64,000 nucleotides of DNA from Lachnospiraceae bacterium (GCA_024684065.1 JAIKXO010000067.1:10445-74444), one strand, 5' to 3'; positions 1-9,308 are shown, counted from the first letter of the stretch. Numbers and translations are program-made. The notes: generated from the sequence alone by a model not told the origin.

Positions 1-2568
1 ATACTTAAAACGATAAATATCGTCGAGGGGCATGGCGACAATATCATAAGCGGCTTCAATATCATATTGGGAGAGGACGGAAATTACGAATTTACGCTTT
101 CAGATTCGAAACTGTTAAGGTTTTTGGCTGATGTCTATGGGTATAAAAGTGTCGATGACCTGAAATATGAGGAAAGAAATTCGACACCCGAGGAAGTCAT
201 AGAATATCTCTGCGAAAGCAGAAACTATGGGATAGGGACTTATCGGATAAACGAGGACGGCGAGCGGGAATTCGTCCCGATGGAGGGCTTTTCAAAGGAG
301 GAGATCTTAAAGATCATCACTGTCAGATATTCCCTGAGCACAAACAGCTATCAGAAATACCTGGCTACCGTCATAGCTGATGATGTATCCGACGAAACGG
401 TGGCCGCCGTGATGGAGAACAAGAATACCCTTCAGGGCGTGGATATAGAGGAAAAGCTTCTGAGAAGGTATAATGATTCGGAATATATGGCGCATATCCT
501 TGGCTATGTAGGGAACGCCTCACAGGAGGATCTTTCGGAGCTTAGCGAATCGTCCCATGAATACACGATAACAGATACGGTCGGAAAAGCGGGGATAGAA
601 AAGGCGATGGAGGAATATCTCCAGGGCGTGAAGGGAAAGGACGTCGTATTTACGGATAACGTCGGAAAGATCATTGAAACCTCCGAGCATGTGGATCCCG
701 TTGCGGGAGATGACGTATATCTCTCGATTGACGCTGATCTTCAGCGTTCCATATATAATCTCATGGAGCAGAAGCTTTCGGGGATACTTGTTTCAAAGAT
801 AGTAAACGTGAAGGAATATGACAATTCGGTCGTTAAGTCCTCCCTCATGATGATCCCCATAGATGATGTCTATTATGCACTGTTCAATAACAATGTTATC
901 GATATAACAAGATTTCAGGAAAAGAATGCCCATCCTTATGAGCAGAAGGTATACGAGGCCTTTCTCATAAAACAGGCAGATACTCTTGAGGCGCTGAGGG
1001 ATGAGCTTATAAATGGCACCACCCCGTACAGGGAGCTGCCCTCGCAGTTCCAGCTGTATGAAAGCTATATCGTAAGCAGGCTTAACTCATCAAACCTCGG
1101 GGTCATCCTTTCCGGCGAGGTGAACAGGGAGGATCCTACATATATCGCCTGGGCGGTCGATGAAACGATCTCGCTTAAGGAATATCTGATGTACTGCCTT
1201 TCACAGAACTGGATAGACATAGCCAGATTCAACACGTCTTCAGAGTACCTTGATACCGAAGAGGTTTATATAAAGCTTGTCGATTACATAATAGATGAGC
1301 TCAGAAACGACAGCGGTTTTTCGAAGCGGATATATAAATCAATGATTCATGACAACGATATCTCGGGAAGAGATATCTGCATGATACTGTTTGAACAGAA
1401 CGTGGTTTATGCTACCGGTTCGGAAAAGAGCCAGGTGGAGAACGGGATCAAGACACCTTATGATTTTATGATCAATAAGATCGCAAATATCGAGATCACG
1501 CCTTCCCAGCTCGCCCTCGATCCATGCTCGGGATCGTGCGTTGTAATGAATATGGAAGGAGAGGTGCTCGCCTGCGTGACTTATCCGGGCTATGATGCAA
1601 ACCGGCTTACCAATACGATAGATTCCGCCTATTACGCCAAGCTGATGGCCGATCTGTCGAGTCCCATGTATAACAACGCGACTCAGCAGATGACAGCGCC
1701 CGGATCGACCTTCAAAATGGTCAGCGCGGCCGCAGGGCTTGAAAACGGGGTGATCAATTCAGGAGAGACCCTGTATTGCAAGGGCACATACAAAATAGAA
1801 AGCCTTGATATAGAAAAGACCTGCTGGGTATATCCGGGCGGCCACGGAAGGCTCGATGTTACTCATGCCATAGAGCACTCCTGTAATTCTTTCTTTTATG
1901 AAGTGGGTTACCGTCTGAGCACAAATCTGATGACCGTAAAATATAACGAGAAGCTGGGCCTTGATAAGCTGAAGGTATATGCGGATCAATTCGGCCTTAC
2001 GGAAAAGACGGGCATAGAGATGGAGGAAAACGAACCGAAATTTTCGGATACCCTTCCGATCGACTCCGCTATCGGGCAGGGCTCGCATAACTATACCACC
2101 ATCGGACTTGCAAGATATGTAAATACCATTGCAAACGGCGGAAAATGCTACAATCTTTCCCTGGTAGAGAAGGTGCTCGATCCTTCCGGTAAGACAGTAA
2201 AGAAAGGGTTTGCCACTGTCAGGAACCATGTTAAGCTCAGGGAATCCACATGGAATGATATAAAGACAGGCATGAGGCTTGTGGCACTCAGGACAAAATC
2301 ACTCCAGGGGCTTAAACTTTCAGTGGCGGGTAAGACGGGGACCGCACAGACCTCAAAGTCCAGGACCAACCACGCCCTGTTCTTAGGATATGCTCCCTAT
2401 GAGAATCCGGAGATCTCGCTTGCGGTACGTATCGCTTTCGGATATACTTCCGCAAATGCCGCGGCACTGGCCTCAGACGTCTTTAAATATTATTTCGAAC
2501 TTGAAGATCTGGATACGCTGATAAACGGCATAGCCGATTCCTCCGATCAGGAGATTATAGAAGATTAG
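1..2568 (+). CDS. Class B penicillin-binding protein (PBP2-like), 5' end cut off by window edge
   Basis: Cross-links peptidoglycan (D,D-transpeptidase) during cell elongation, membrane-anchored with the catalytic part outside. The frame is open from base 1, so the true start and the membrane anchor lie upstream; an internal TTG at 67 is not a credible start. Counting from base 67, the transpeptidase motifs are the STFK tetrad (Ser about 547), SCN (about 605) and KTGTA (Lys about 756). The dimerisation region precedes them. Between the dimerisation region and the catalytic domain lies an insertion of roughly 230 residues (about 235-475) rich in charged and aromatic residues, absent from E. coli PBP2. 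Next come minC and rodA, the SEDS partner of this enzyme class, which supports an elongasome role. Family assignment is firm; the role of the insert is unknown. Confidence 0.93.
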   Translation: MLKTINIVEGHGDNIISGFNIILGEDGNYEFTLSDSKLLRFLADVYGYKSVDDLKYEERNSTPEEVIEYLCESRNYGIGTYRINEDGEREFVPMEGFSKEEILKIITVRYSLSTNSYQKYLATVIADDVSDETVAAVMENKNTLQGVDIEEKLLRRYNDSEYMAHILGYVGNASQEDLSELSESSHEYTITDTVGKAGIEKAMEEYLQGVKGKDVVFTDNVGKIIETSEHVDPVAGDDVYLSIDADLQRSIYNLMEQKLSGILVSKIVNVKEYDNSVVKSSLMMIPIDDVYYALFNNNVIDITRFQEKNAHPYEQKVYEAFLIKQADTLEALRDELINGTTPYRELPSQFQLYESYIVSRLNSSNLGVILSGEVNREDPTYIAWAVDETISLKEYLMYCLSQNWIDIARFNTSSEYLDTEEVYIKLVDYIIDELRNDSGFSKRIYKSMIHDNDISGRDICMILFEQNVVYATGSEKSQVENGIKTPYDFMINKIANIEITPSQLALDPCSGSCVVMNMEGEVLACVTYPGYDANRLTNTIDSAYYAKLMADLSSPMYNNATQQMTAPGSTFKMVSAAAGLENGVINSGETLYCKGTYKIESLDIEKTCWVYPGGHGRLDVTHAIEHSCNSFFYEVGYRLSTNLMTVKYNEKLGLDKLKVYADQFGLTEKTGIEMEENEPKFSDTLPIDSAIGQGSHNYTTIGLARYVNTIANGGKCYNLSLVEKVLDPSGKTVKKGFATVRNHVKLRESTWNDIKTGMRLVALRTKSLQGLKLSVAGKTGTAQTSKSRTNHALFLGYAPYENPEISLAVRIAFGYTSANAAALASDVFKYYFELEDLDTLINGIADSSDQEIIED

Positions 2569-2594
2569 GACATTTACGATTAGAGGGCTATTCT

Positions 2595-3314
2595 ATGAAT
2601 GAAGTGGTAATTAAAAAGTATACGGACGGACTCACGGTAATACTCAATCCCGATATACCATTTGAATCCCTTTATACGGCGTTGGGAAGAAAATTCAGGG
2701 AATCGGCGTCTTTTTTCGGGGAAGCGAAGCTGGTTATCTCCTTTGAGGGAAGGGAACTCTATCCGGAGGAGGAGAGGCTTTTAGTCGATGCGATAAGCGA
2801 CAATACCGACCTTACGGTGATCCATATCATGGGTGACGACGATGAGCGCAGCAGCCAGTATTTCAAAGCCGCAAACAGGTTCATCACTAACGGCGGGAAT
2901 ATGCTTACAAGCTATTACAACGGGACCGTCCGCGCAGGAGAGATACTGGAGGCAGATACAGATATTGTCGTGCTTGGAGATGTTAATCCGGGAGGAGAGG
3001 TCATATCTGCCGGTAATATAATAATCTTCGGGACACTTTACGGTACGGCAAAGGCCGGCTCCAAGGGAGATAAGGGAAATTTCGTCATTGCCGATGAACT
3101 TAAGCCCGTACGTGTATGCATAGGCGAAAAGGTTTTGACGCAGTTCGTAAGAAGAAGCCTGTTCAGGGCAAAGACAGCCCCGAAGATACTGTTTGTGAAG
3201 GATGATGCGATCGTAATTGAAGAGATCATCCCTGAAAACACCGAGAAGTTAGCCATTGGGGGCCTTTCGGATCTTAAGGTCAGGCGCAGAGCCGACGATA
3301 AGGAAGAGACTTAA
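2595..3314 (+). CDS. minC: Septum site-determining protein MinC
   Basis: Inhibitor of FtsZ polymerisation that keeps the division septum away from the poles. The 239-residue length is normal. The C-terminal half (about 105-215) shows the right-handed beta-helix typical of MinC, with the stretches YYNGTVRAGEIL, DIVVLGDVNPGGEV and GNIIIFGTLYGTAKAG. It starts 26 bases after the PBP gene, so the two are probably cotranscribed. MinC normally works with MinD, whose gene (with minE) usually follows it in clostridial versions of this cluster; here rodA follows directly and neither minD nor minE is present in the window. Confidence 0.93.
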   Translation: MNEVVIKKYTDGLTVILNPDIPFESLYTALGRKFRESASFFGEAKLVISFEGRELYPEEERLLVDAISDNTDLTVIHIMGDDDERSSQYFKAANRFITNGGNMLTSYYNGTVRAGEILEADTDIVVLGDVNPGGEVISAGNIIIFGTLYGTAKAGSKGDKGNFVIADELKPVRVCIGEKVLTQFVRRSLFRAKTAPKILFVKDDAIVIEEIIPENTEKLAIGGLSDLKVRRRADDKEET

Positions 3315-3356
3315 TAAATTCGAAAGGATTTACTGACGTAAGTCCGGGATTTTTAT

Positions 3357-4487
3357 ATGAGAACGATAAAGTCACTGTTTGAAAACTATAATTTCAGGAA
3401 ATATAATGTGTTTCTTATATTGTGCTGTATCGGCGCGTCGGTGCTCGGGATCCTTCTTATCGGCAGCGCGAAATCCGACCTTCAGTCCAGACAGATCCAG
3501 GGCCTTATCATAGGCTTTATTGCGATGCTTGTAATTTCACTTATAGATTATCACTTTATCCTGAAATTCTACTGGATCATCTACATCTTCTCCATAGCGC
3601 TTCTCATCCTGGTGCGGCTTTTTGGCGACAGCGGAGGCGGCGCAAAGAGATGGTTTGAGATAGGAAGCTTCCGTTTCCAGCCCTCCGAACTTGTTAAAAT
3701 TTTATTGATTTTATTTTACGCACAGTTTATTATGAAACATAGGGCAGTGATCAATTCGATCAGGATGATAACCGCCTGTTTCCTTTTGGTTATCCCTTTA
3801 TTTTACCTGATATTTAAACAGCCGGATCTGTCCACTTCCTTAATGATCCTTGCGATTTTCGCCGTGATCATGTATATAGGAGGCTTAAGCTATAAAGTCA
3901 TCCTTCCGGTGATCGCTCTGGCAGTGCCTGCTTCGATAGTCTTTTTCAATCTTGTCACCAGGGAAGGTCAGACGATAATAAACGATTTCCAGCAAAAGAG
4001 GATATTAGCGTGGCTTAAGCCGGATGAGTACGCTTCTACGGAGGCATATCAGCAGCTCAATTCGATCACCGCGATAGGTTCCGGCCAGCTGAACGGGAAG
4101 GGGTTAAATAACAACGTTATCAGTTCCGTAAAAAACGGGAATTTTATTTCCGAGGCGCAGACTGACTTTATTTTCACGATAGCGGGGGAGGAATTAGGCT
4201 TTATCGGATGCTGTGCCATAATCATCCTTATTTTTATCATCGTTCTGCAATGCGTGCTGATCGCGGCTAAGGCCGAGGATACCGCCGGAATGATCATAGC
4301 AGGAGGTATGGCAGGGCTTTTAGGTTTTCAGACTTTTATCAATATCGGTGTCACGACCATGATACTTCCGGATACGGGGCTTCCGCTTCCATTTTTCAGC
4401 TACGGTCTTACATCTCTCGTGAGTATCTTCATCGGTATCGGATTATGCCTGAACGTCGGTTTACAGTCCCGTGATCTGTTTGAATAA
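3357..4487 (+). CDS. rodA: Rod-shape SEDS glycosyltransferase RodA/FtsW
   Basis: Polytopic membrane enzyme that polymerises lipid II into glycan strands, paired with a class B PBP. The 376 residues contain about ten hydrophobic segments. Signatures seen are FQPSELVKILLILFYAQF, KQPDLSTS, the extracellular loop TDFIFTIAGEELG whose Asp (about residue 270) corresponds to the essential acidic residue of SEDS proteins, and the C-terminal PDTGLPLPFFSYGLTS. Close linkage to the PBP2-like gene and minC favours RodA over FtsW or SpoVE, though these cannot be separated with certainty from sequence alone. The Shine-Dalgarno is weak. Confidence 0.9.
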   Translation: MRTIKSLFENYNFRKYNVFLILCCIGASVLGILLIGSAKSDLQSRQIQGLIIGFIAMLVISLIDYHFILKFYWIIYIFSIALLILVRLFGDSGGGAKRWFEIGSFRFQPSELVKILLILFYAQFIMKHRAVINSIRMITACFLLVIPLFYLIFKQPDLSTSLMILAIFAVIMYIGGLSYKVILPVIALAVPASIVFFNLVTREGQTIINDFQQKRILAWLKPDEYASTEAYQQLNSITAIGSGQLNGKGLNNNVISSVKNGNFISEAQTDFIFTIAGEELGFIGCCAIIILIFIIVLQCVLIAAKAEDTAGMIIAGGMAGLLGFQTFINIGVTTMILPDTGLPLPFFSYGLTSLVSIFIGIGLCLNVGLQSRDLFE

Positions 4488-4613
4488 AAAACATTCTTTG
4501 GGGCGGCTTTTCGGTATATGCCTTTTGGGGTACCGTATCAACCGTTTAATACATTAAGTGATTTAAGGGGCTATATGCCTTTTAATACAGGGAGGTTTAC
4601 AGGAGGGTTACAA

Positions 4614-5009
4614 ATGAATATTGGGCTTATAGCTCATGATTCCAAAAAGAAGCTGATGCAGAATTTCTGCATCGCTTATCGGGGTATTCTTGCAAAGAAC
4701 ACTCTGTTTGCCACGGGCACGACCGGCAGGCTGGTAGAAGAAGTCACGAATCTTTCTATCCATAAGTTTTTAGCCGGACACCTTGGAGGGGAACAGCAGA
4801 TTGGGGCCCAGATAGAGCAGAACGAGATAGATCTCATGATCTTTTTAAGGGATGCTTTATCTCCGAAATCTTCTGAGCCTGATGTCGGATATATTGTAAG
4901 GCTGTGCGATATCCATAATATCCCGATCGCTACAAATCTGGCTACGGCTGAGCTTCTCATCAAATCGCTGGATCGAGGGGATATGGAATGGCGTGAGATG
5001 TATAAATAA
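4614..5009 (+). CDS. mgsA: Methylglyoxal synthase, variant active site
   Basis: Converts dihydroxyacetone phosphate to methylglyoxal and phosphate, a bypass of lower glycolysis. The frame is open further upstream, but the ATG at 4614 has a strong AGGAGGG site just before it and gives a protein of 131 residues that begins MNIGLIAHDSKKK, the family start. Other family motifs: ATGTTGRLVEE, FLRDAL and IPIATNLATAELLI. The family motif GGDQQ reads GGEQQ here (Glu at residue 60), so the position of the catalytic Asp holds Glu. The gene sits after rodA as in other Clostridia and overlaps the next gene by 17 bases. Confidence 0.88.
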   Translation: MNIGLIAHDSKKKLMQNFCIAYRGILAKNTLFATGTTGRLVEEVTNLSIHKFLAGHLGGEQQIGAQIEQNEIDLMIFLRDALSPKSSEPDVGYIVRLCDIHNIPIATNLATAELLIKSLDRGDMEWREMYK

Positions 5010-5967
5010 AACGGGTATGCTTTTTTTCCTACTGATCTTTTCAGCCATGCTTTTGTTTTTGACAGGCTGTGGGGAAGATCTTACGACACCTTTTAACATT
5101 GAGGCGGTTTCTGCCTATTCGCTTGACTCAAATGTCAGCAGTGAAACAGCTGAGCCCTTTGCCTATGATCTTTGTGTTGCGGGCGGGGAGCTCGTTCCCG
5201 AAACGGTGAATCTGTCATCCGCCGAGGTGGAGGGGCTGTTTAACGTGGCCGGACGGGAAACGCTGATAGCAAAAGGTGTTCATAACAGGATGAACCCCGC
5301 AAGCATCACAAAAGTTATGACTGCTCTTATTGCGCTCAAATACGGGAATCTTTCCGATGTGCTTATAGCTTCAAATAATGTTAAGATAACGGAATCGGGG
5401 GCACAGGTTATCCCTCTGAGGGAAGGGGATAAAATGACCCTGGAAGCGGCGCTTCATGCGCTTTTAATGTATTCCGCAAATGATGTGGCTATCATGATCG
5501 CGGAATATATCTCCGGTTCCGAAGCGGCCTTTGTTGACCGTATGAATTCCGAAGCCAGGGCATTGGGAGCTACAAATACGAATTTTGCCAATCCGCACGG
5601 ACTTACCGACGAGAATCATTATACGACCGCATACGATCTTTATCTTATTTTCAACGAGGCTGTAAAGAATCCGAAGTTTGTCGAGATACTGCAAAAACCG
5701 GAGTATTCATTTAAGTATGCCGACGCTGAAGGTAATTCAAAGGAGCTAAGCTTTATGTCGTCAAACATGTATCTTTCAGGCGGAGCAGAGGTTCCGGCCG
5801 GAGTTACCGTCATCGGCGGGAAGACCGGCACTACCAAGGCAGCGGGATCCTGCCTTATACTCCTGTCCCGGAATGAAACAGGAGATCCGTGCATTTCCGT
5901 GGTTCTCAATGCAGAAAGCAGGGAAACACTCTACGACCAGATGAGCGCCCTGCTTGCGTATGAATAG
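4993..5967 (+). CDS. D-alanyl-D-alanine carboxypeptidase, lipoprotein form (peptidase S11)
   Basis: Trims the terminal D-Ala from peptidoglycan stem peptides on the outer face of the membrane. The GTG start at 4993 is preferred to an ATG at 5017 because it supplies the basic n-region (MRCINKTG) before the hydrophobic core; the lipobox LTGC follows, so the enzyme is probably lipid-anchored. The catalytic motifs are SITK (Ser about 104), SAN (about 161) and KTGTT (Lys about 277). The protein ends soon after the catalytic domain, so it lacks the C-terminal PBP5-type beta domain and the amphipathic anchor. It overlaps the end of mgsA. Confidence 0.9.
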   Translation: MRCINKTGMLFFLLIFSAMLLFLTGCGEDLTTPFNIEAVSAYSLDSNVSSETAEPFAYDLCVAGGELVPETVNLSSAEVEGLFNVAGRETLIAKGVHNRMNPASITKVMTALIALKYGNLSDVLIASNNVKITESGAQVIPLREGDKMTLEAALHALLMYSANDVAIMIAEYISGSEAAFVDRMNSEARALGATNTNFANPHGLTDENHYTTAYDLYLIFNEAVKNPKFVEILQKPEYSFKYADAEGNSKELSFMSSNMYLSGGAEVPAGVTVIGGKTGTTKAAGSCLILLSRNETGDPCISVVLNAESRETLYDQMSALLAYE

Positions 5968-6022
5968 TTTGTTACAGGTTGATGCAACTGCCGTGCGCAG
6001 GATCGTAACAACAGTTTATAAC

Positions 6023-6051
6023 TTGTTTTTTATTTTGAAATACATTACAAT
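6023..6051 (+). promoter_or_regulatory. Possible sigma-A promoter upstream of the P-loop-like gene
   Basis: TTGTTT (6023-6028), a 17-base spacer and TACAAT (6046-6051) lie in the 138-base gap after the carboxypeptidase gene, 55 bases before the next start codon. The -10 matches consensus at five of six positions and the -35 at four. Confidence 0.4.
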
Positions 6052-6105
6052 AAAGCAAAGCGCGGCGTAAGTGCCGGGGCAAAAAGGTAAAAGGAGGACA
6101 TCGTA

Positions 6106-6528
6106 TTGATACAGTTAATCGTCGGGGACAAGGGAAAGGGCAAAACAAAGTATCTGCTTGAGAACGTGAATAACGCGGTTTCCACAACGATGGGAAATAT
6201 CGTATATCTTGATAAGAATTCCAAGCATATGTATGAGCTTAAGAATAAGATCAGGCTGATAAATGTTTCGGAATATCCTCTTGAAAACACGGATGAATTC
6301 ATGGGATTCGTATGTGGGATAGTTTCCCAGGATCATGACCTTTCTCAGGTGTATTTTGACAGCTTTTTGAATCTTGCTTACGTGGAATCACATGATGAGA
6401 TCGAGGCTATAATCAGAAAGCTTGACAAAATATCCAATCAGTTTACGGTCGATTTTGTTATCAGTATGTCAGTAAATGAAGCGGAGCTGTCCGATTATCT
6501 TAAAGCCATGGTTATAGTTTCGCTGTAA
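6106..6528 (+). CDS. Small P-loop-like protein of unknown role
   Basis: A 140-residue soluble protein that starts with MIQLIVGDKGKGKTKYL, which resembles a Walker A loop (G-D-K-G-K-G-K-T). A strand-like segment VYFDSFLNLAYVE (about residues 83-95) could hold a Walker B-like acidic residue, but no canonical Walker B was identified. It starts with TTG at 6106, supported by an AAGGAGGA ribosome binding site at 6091-6098. Only 28 bases separate it from the HlyD-like gene, so they are probably cotranscribed. It is short for a full nucleotidase fold, and whether it binds nucleotide is inference. Confidence 0.7.
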   Translation: MIQLIVGDKGKGKTKYLLENVNNAVSTTMGNIVYLDKNSKHMYELKNKIRLINVSEYPLENTDEFMGFVCGIVSQDHDLSQVYFDSFLNLAYVESHDEIEAIIRKLDKISNQFTVDFVISMSVNEAELSDYLKAMVIVSL

Positions 6529-6556
6529 GGGGCTTGCTCAGGGGTCGGTATTAGTT

Positions 6557-7987
6557 TTGGCATCAGATAGAAGGGGAAATAAAGGAAAAAGGGGAAAGAG
6601 CAATAAACCGCAGAAGATAATAAAGTACAGGCCTCCTATCAATATTAATCTGGGGCTTGTGATCTTTATTGTCCTTTTTGTGTACATTATTATAGTTATT
6701 GTCTCATATTTCAGAAGTACTCCCATAACGCCGTACGAGGTATCTCTTGGCTCCCTTGCCGTGAACAATACATATACCGGGATCGCTCTTCGTTCTGAAG
6801 AAGTAGTCATGAGCAACTATTCCGGCTATGTGAATTATTATGCAAGAGAAGGCGAGAGGGTTGCAAAGAATTCCATGGTGTATACGGTCGACTCATCCGG
6901 CGAGATATCCGAAATGCTCAATAAGGGCGCCGATGAAGGGGTTTCACTTTCCGACGAGGACATGAGCGAGCTGAAGACCCAGATATCCACGTTTGCGACC
7001 GGTTTTTCGCCTGCTTCCTTTATAGATACTTATGATTTCAAATTTGATATAGAAGGAACGGTCGTCAAGCTTGCAAACTACAAGGTGCTTTCCGGGATAG
7101 ATTCACTTTCGGCCGCGAATCTTGCCGATTCGATAAGTTTCGGATACGCAGGGGATTCCGGTATAGTGGTCTACAGCAATGACGGATATGAGACTCTTAC
7201 GGCGGAAGAGGTTACGGCTGCGAATTTTGACCGGGAGGCTTATAAAAAGAAGCAGTTTCACAACAATGACCTTATTGCCGAGGGCGAGCCGGCCTACAAG
7301 CTTATAACAAGCGAGGAATGGAGCATCGTAGTTGAGATCGATGAAGAAAAGAGTAAAGAGCTTGAGAATGAAAACTACATAAATGTAAGGTTTTTAAAGA
7401 ATAATTATACATCATGGGCCTATGTCACCATCTTAAGACAGGAAGGACAGATCTATGCAAAGCTTGACTTTAACAATTCCATGATAACCTTTGCGACTGA
7501 CCGCTATATAGAGGTCGAACTTCTGTCGAACGCCGAAGAAGGGCTCAAGATACCGAATTCGGCTATCGTTGAGAAATCCTTTTACCTGATCCCGACGGGC
7601 TTCCTTGCGGGGGGCGGCAACAGTGATGAGACAGGTTTCCTAAGGGAGACCTATTTGGAGGACGGAACCGTATCCACCGAATTTGTGAAGGCGACTATCT
7701 ATAACCAGACAGATGAGGAGTATTATGTGGATGAATCCGTATTCTCCATAGGTGATTATGTCGTGAGGCCTGATAACGGCGAAAAGTATCCGGTCAGCAA
7801 ACAGGGGACGCTAATCGGAGTATATAATATAAACAAGGGATATGCCGATTTCAAGCAGATCACGATACTTTACCAGAATGACGAGTATTCCATAGTAAAG
7901 TCAAATACGGAGTATGGCTTAAGCGTCTATGACCATATAGTCCTCAAAGGGGACAGCGTTAATGAAAACGATTTTATTTATGAATGA
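6557..7987 (+). CDS. HlyD-family membrane-anchored protein of the sepF cluster
   Basis: A 476-residue protein with a basic, Lys/Arg-rich cytoplasmic N-terminus (residues 1-30), a single membrane segment (about 33-55, INLGLVIFIVLFVYIIIVIV) and a long extracytoplasmic part. Just after the membrane segment, TGIALRSEEVV and GYVNYYAREGERVAKNSMVY resemble the lipoyl/barrel-sandwich half of HlyD-type adaptors. The middle contains KLANYKVLSGIDSL, and the second half has the matching beta-barrel-like segments. No transporter gene is adjacent. Instead it precedes yggS and sepF, an order seen in other Clostridia, which hints at an envelope or division role. It starts with TTG at 6557; the ribosome binding site is weak. 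Confidence 0.75.
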   Translation: MASDRRGNKGKRGKSNKPQKIIKYRPPININLGLVIFIVLFVYIIIVIVSYFRSTPITPYEVSLGSLAVNNTYTGIALRSEEVVMSNYSGYVNYYAREGERVAKNSMVYTVDSSGEISEMLNKGADEGVSLSDEDMSELKTQISTFATGFSPASFIDTYDFKFDIEGTVVKLANYKVLSGIDSLSAANLADSISFGYAGDSGIVVYSNDGYETLTAEEVTAANFDREAYKKKQFHNNDLIAEGEPAYKLITSEEWSIVVEIDEEKSKELENENYINVRFLKNNYTSWAYVTILRQEGQIYAKLDFNNSMITFATDRYIEVELLSNAEEGLKIPNSAIVEKSFYLIPTGFLAGGGNSDETGFLRETYLEDGTVSTEFVKATIYNQTDEEYYVDESVFSIGDYVVRPDNGEKYPVSKQGTLIGVYNINKGYADFKQITILYQNDEYSIVKSNTEYGLSVYDHIVLKGDSVNENDFIYE

Positions 7988-8035
7988 TCATACACAGGAT
8001 TTACTGACATATATAAATTATTACGTGAAATTATC

Positions 8036-8728
8036 ATGATCAAAGACAATCTTGAAACAGTAAAAAACAATATAAGAAAAGCCTGTGAAGCGGCAGGGAG
8101 AGACGAAAGCGGAGTATGCCTCATAGCCGTTTCAAAGACGAAGCCCGTGGAGATGATCGAAGAGGCTTATGCGGAAGGCATACGGGATTTCGGAGAAAAT
8201 AAGGTCCAGGAGCTTACTGATAAATATGAAAGGCTTCCTTCAGACATAAGGTGGCATCTTATCGGACATCTCCAGACAAACAAGGTGAAATATGTGGTCG
8301 GGAAGGCTTATATGATCCACAGCGTTGATTCGCTTAAGCTTGCTGAGGCAATTTCAAAAGAAGCCATAAAAAAGGACGTTATCGTAAAAGTCCTCATTGA
8401 GGTAAACGTAGGGCAGGAAGAGAGCAAATTCGGGGTGAGCGTTTCAGATACAGAGAGGCTTGTAAGAGATATTGCGGCTCTGCCCGGTATAAAGATCATG
8501 GGGCTTATGACTGTTGCACCATATGTAGCGGTTCCGGAAGAGAATTCTGCCGTATTTCATAAATTGCGGCAATTATCCATTGACATAGGGCGTAAAAACA
8601 TAGATAATGTATTAATGGATATCTTATCGATGGGCATGTCTAACGATTATGAAACAGCTATCAGAGAGGGAGCTACGCATGTTCGCATCGGAACATCTGT
8701 TTTTGGGGAGAGGGATTACAGCGTATGA
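8036..8728 (+). CDS. yggS: PLP homeostasis protein YggS/PROSC family
   Basis: Alanine-racemase-fold protein that binds pyridoxal 5'-phosphate and buffers its level; no catalytic reaction is established for the family. The 230-residue length is typical. Lys34 in LIAVSKTKP is the expected PLP Schiff-base residue; further motifs are FGENKVQE, WHLIGHLQTNKVK, the SVDSL turn, EVNVGQEESKFG and the C-terminal MGMSNDYETAIREGATHVRIG phosphate-binding segment. It sits between the HlyD-like gene and sepF, the usual Gram-positive arrangement. Confidence 0.94.
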   Translation: MIKDNLETVKNNIRKACEAAGRDESGVCLIAVSKTKPVEMIEEAYAEGIRDFGENKVQELTDKYERLPSDIRWHLIGHLQTNKVKYVVGKAYMIHSVDSLKLAEAISKEAIKKDVIVKVLIEVNVGQEESKFGVSVSDTERLVRDIAALPGIKIMGLMTVAPYVAVPEENSAVFHKLRQLSIDIGRKNIDNVLMDILSMGMSNDYETAIREGATHVRIGTSVFGERDYSV

Positions 8729-8778
8729 AATGATGTCCGGGAAAACAAGAGCTCAAGACAGAGGAAAGAGGGAGAAAA

Positions 8779-9300
8779 ATGGCATTTTTAGACAAGCTGC
8801 TTGATTCTATCAGAGTAAATGACGACGATTATGATGACGACGAATATTTTGACGAAGACGATGAAGAAGAGCAGGCTCCGCAAAGAAGAAGCTTTAAGAA
8901 ACCGCTGCGTTCCGAAACAATAGATGACGAGCCTTCGGATAAGTTCGTCAAAAAGCCTAAGAATATGGTTTCACTCAGAAAGAACGCCCGTACGACTTCA
9001 AACGGAAATTCTGTTGTGGTCGTAAAGCCGACATCTGTTGACGAATCGAGAGAGATAACCGATACTCTTCTTGATAACTGTACGGTGGTTTTAAATATGG
9101 AAGGCCTGGATATGGATGTGGCGCAGAGGATAATCGATTTTGCCTCAGGTTCCACATACGCGATCGGGGGAAATCTTCAGAAGATTTCGAGCCATATCTT
9201 CATTATCACACCTAAAAGCGTGGATATTTCGGGAGACTTTCAGGAGATACTCTCCGGAGCCTTCGAATCGCCGGCAGCGGCGCTTCAAAACAGATTCTAG
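8779..9300 (+). CDS. sepF: Cell division protein SepF
   Basis: Membrane-binding partner of FtsZ that helps tether and align the Z-ring. The N-terminus MAFLDKLLDSIRV can form the membrane-targeting amphipathic helix. A very acidic linker follows (about residues 14-33, mostly Asp and Glu), then a basic linker and the SepF core domain from about residue 75 (SREITDTLLDNCTVVLNMEGL ... AQRIIDFASGSTYAIGG ... FIITPKSVDISGDF). A GAGGGAG ribosome binding site precedes the ATG at 8779. It follows yggS by 50 bases and is followed by a hairpin terminator. Confidence 0.94.
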   Translation: MAFLDKLLDSIRVNDDDYDDDEYFDEDDEEEQAPQRRSFKKPLRSETIDDEPSDKFVKKPKNMVSLRKNARTTSNGNSVVVVKPTSVDESREITDTLLDNCTVVLNMEGLDMDVAQRIIDFASGSTYAIGGNLQKISSHIFIITPKSVDISGDFQEILSGAFESPAAALQNRF

Positions 9301-9308
9301 GAATCAAG

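Noticed and set aside
1759..2229. 156-codon minus-strand frame inside the PBP gene
   Set aside because: Antisense shadow of the transpeptidase domain with no ribosome binding site or family features; the same applies to other long antisense frames, for example 15468-16139 and 51907-52794.
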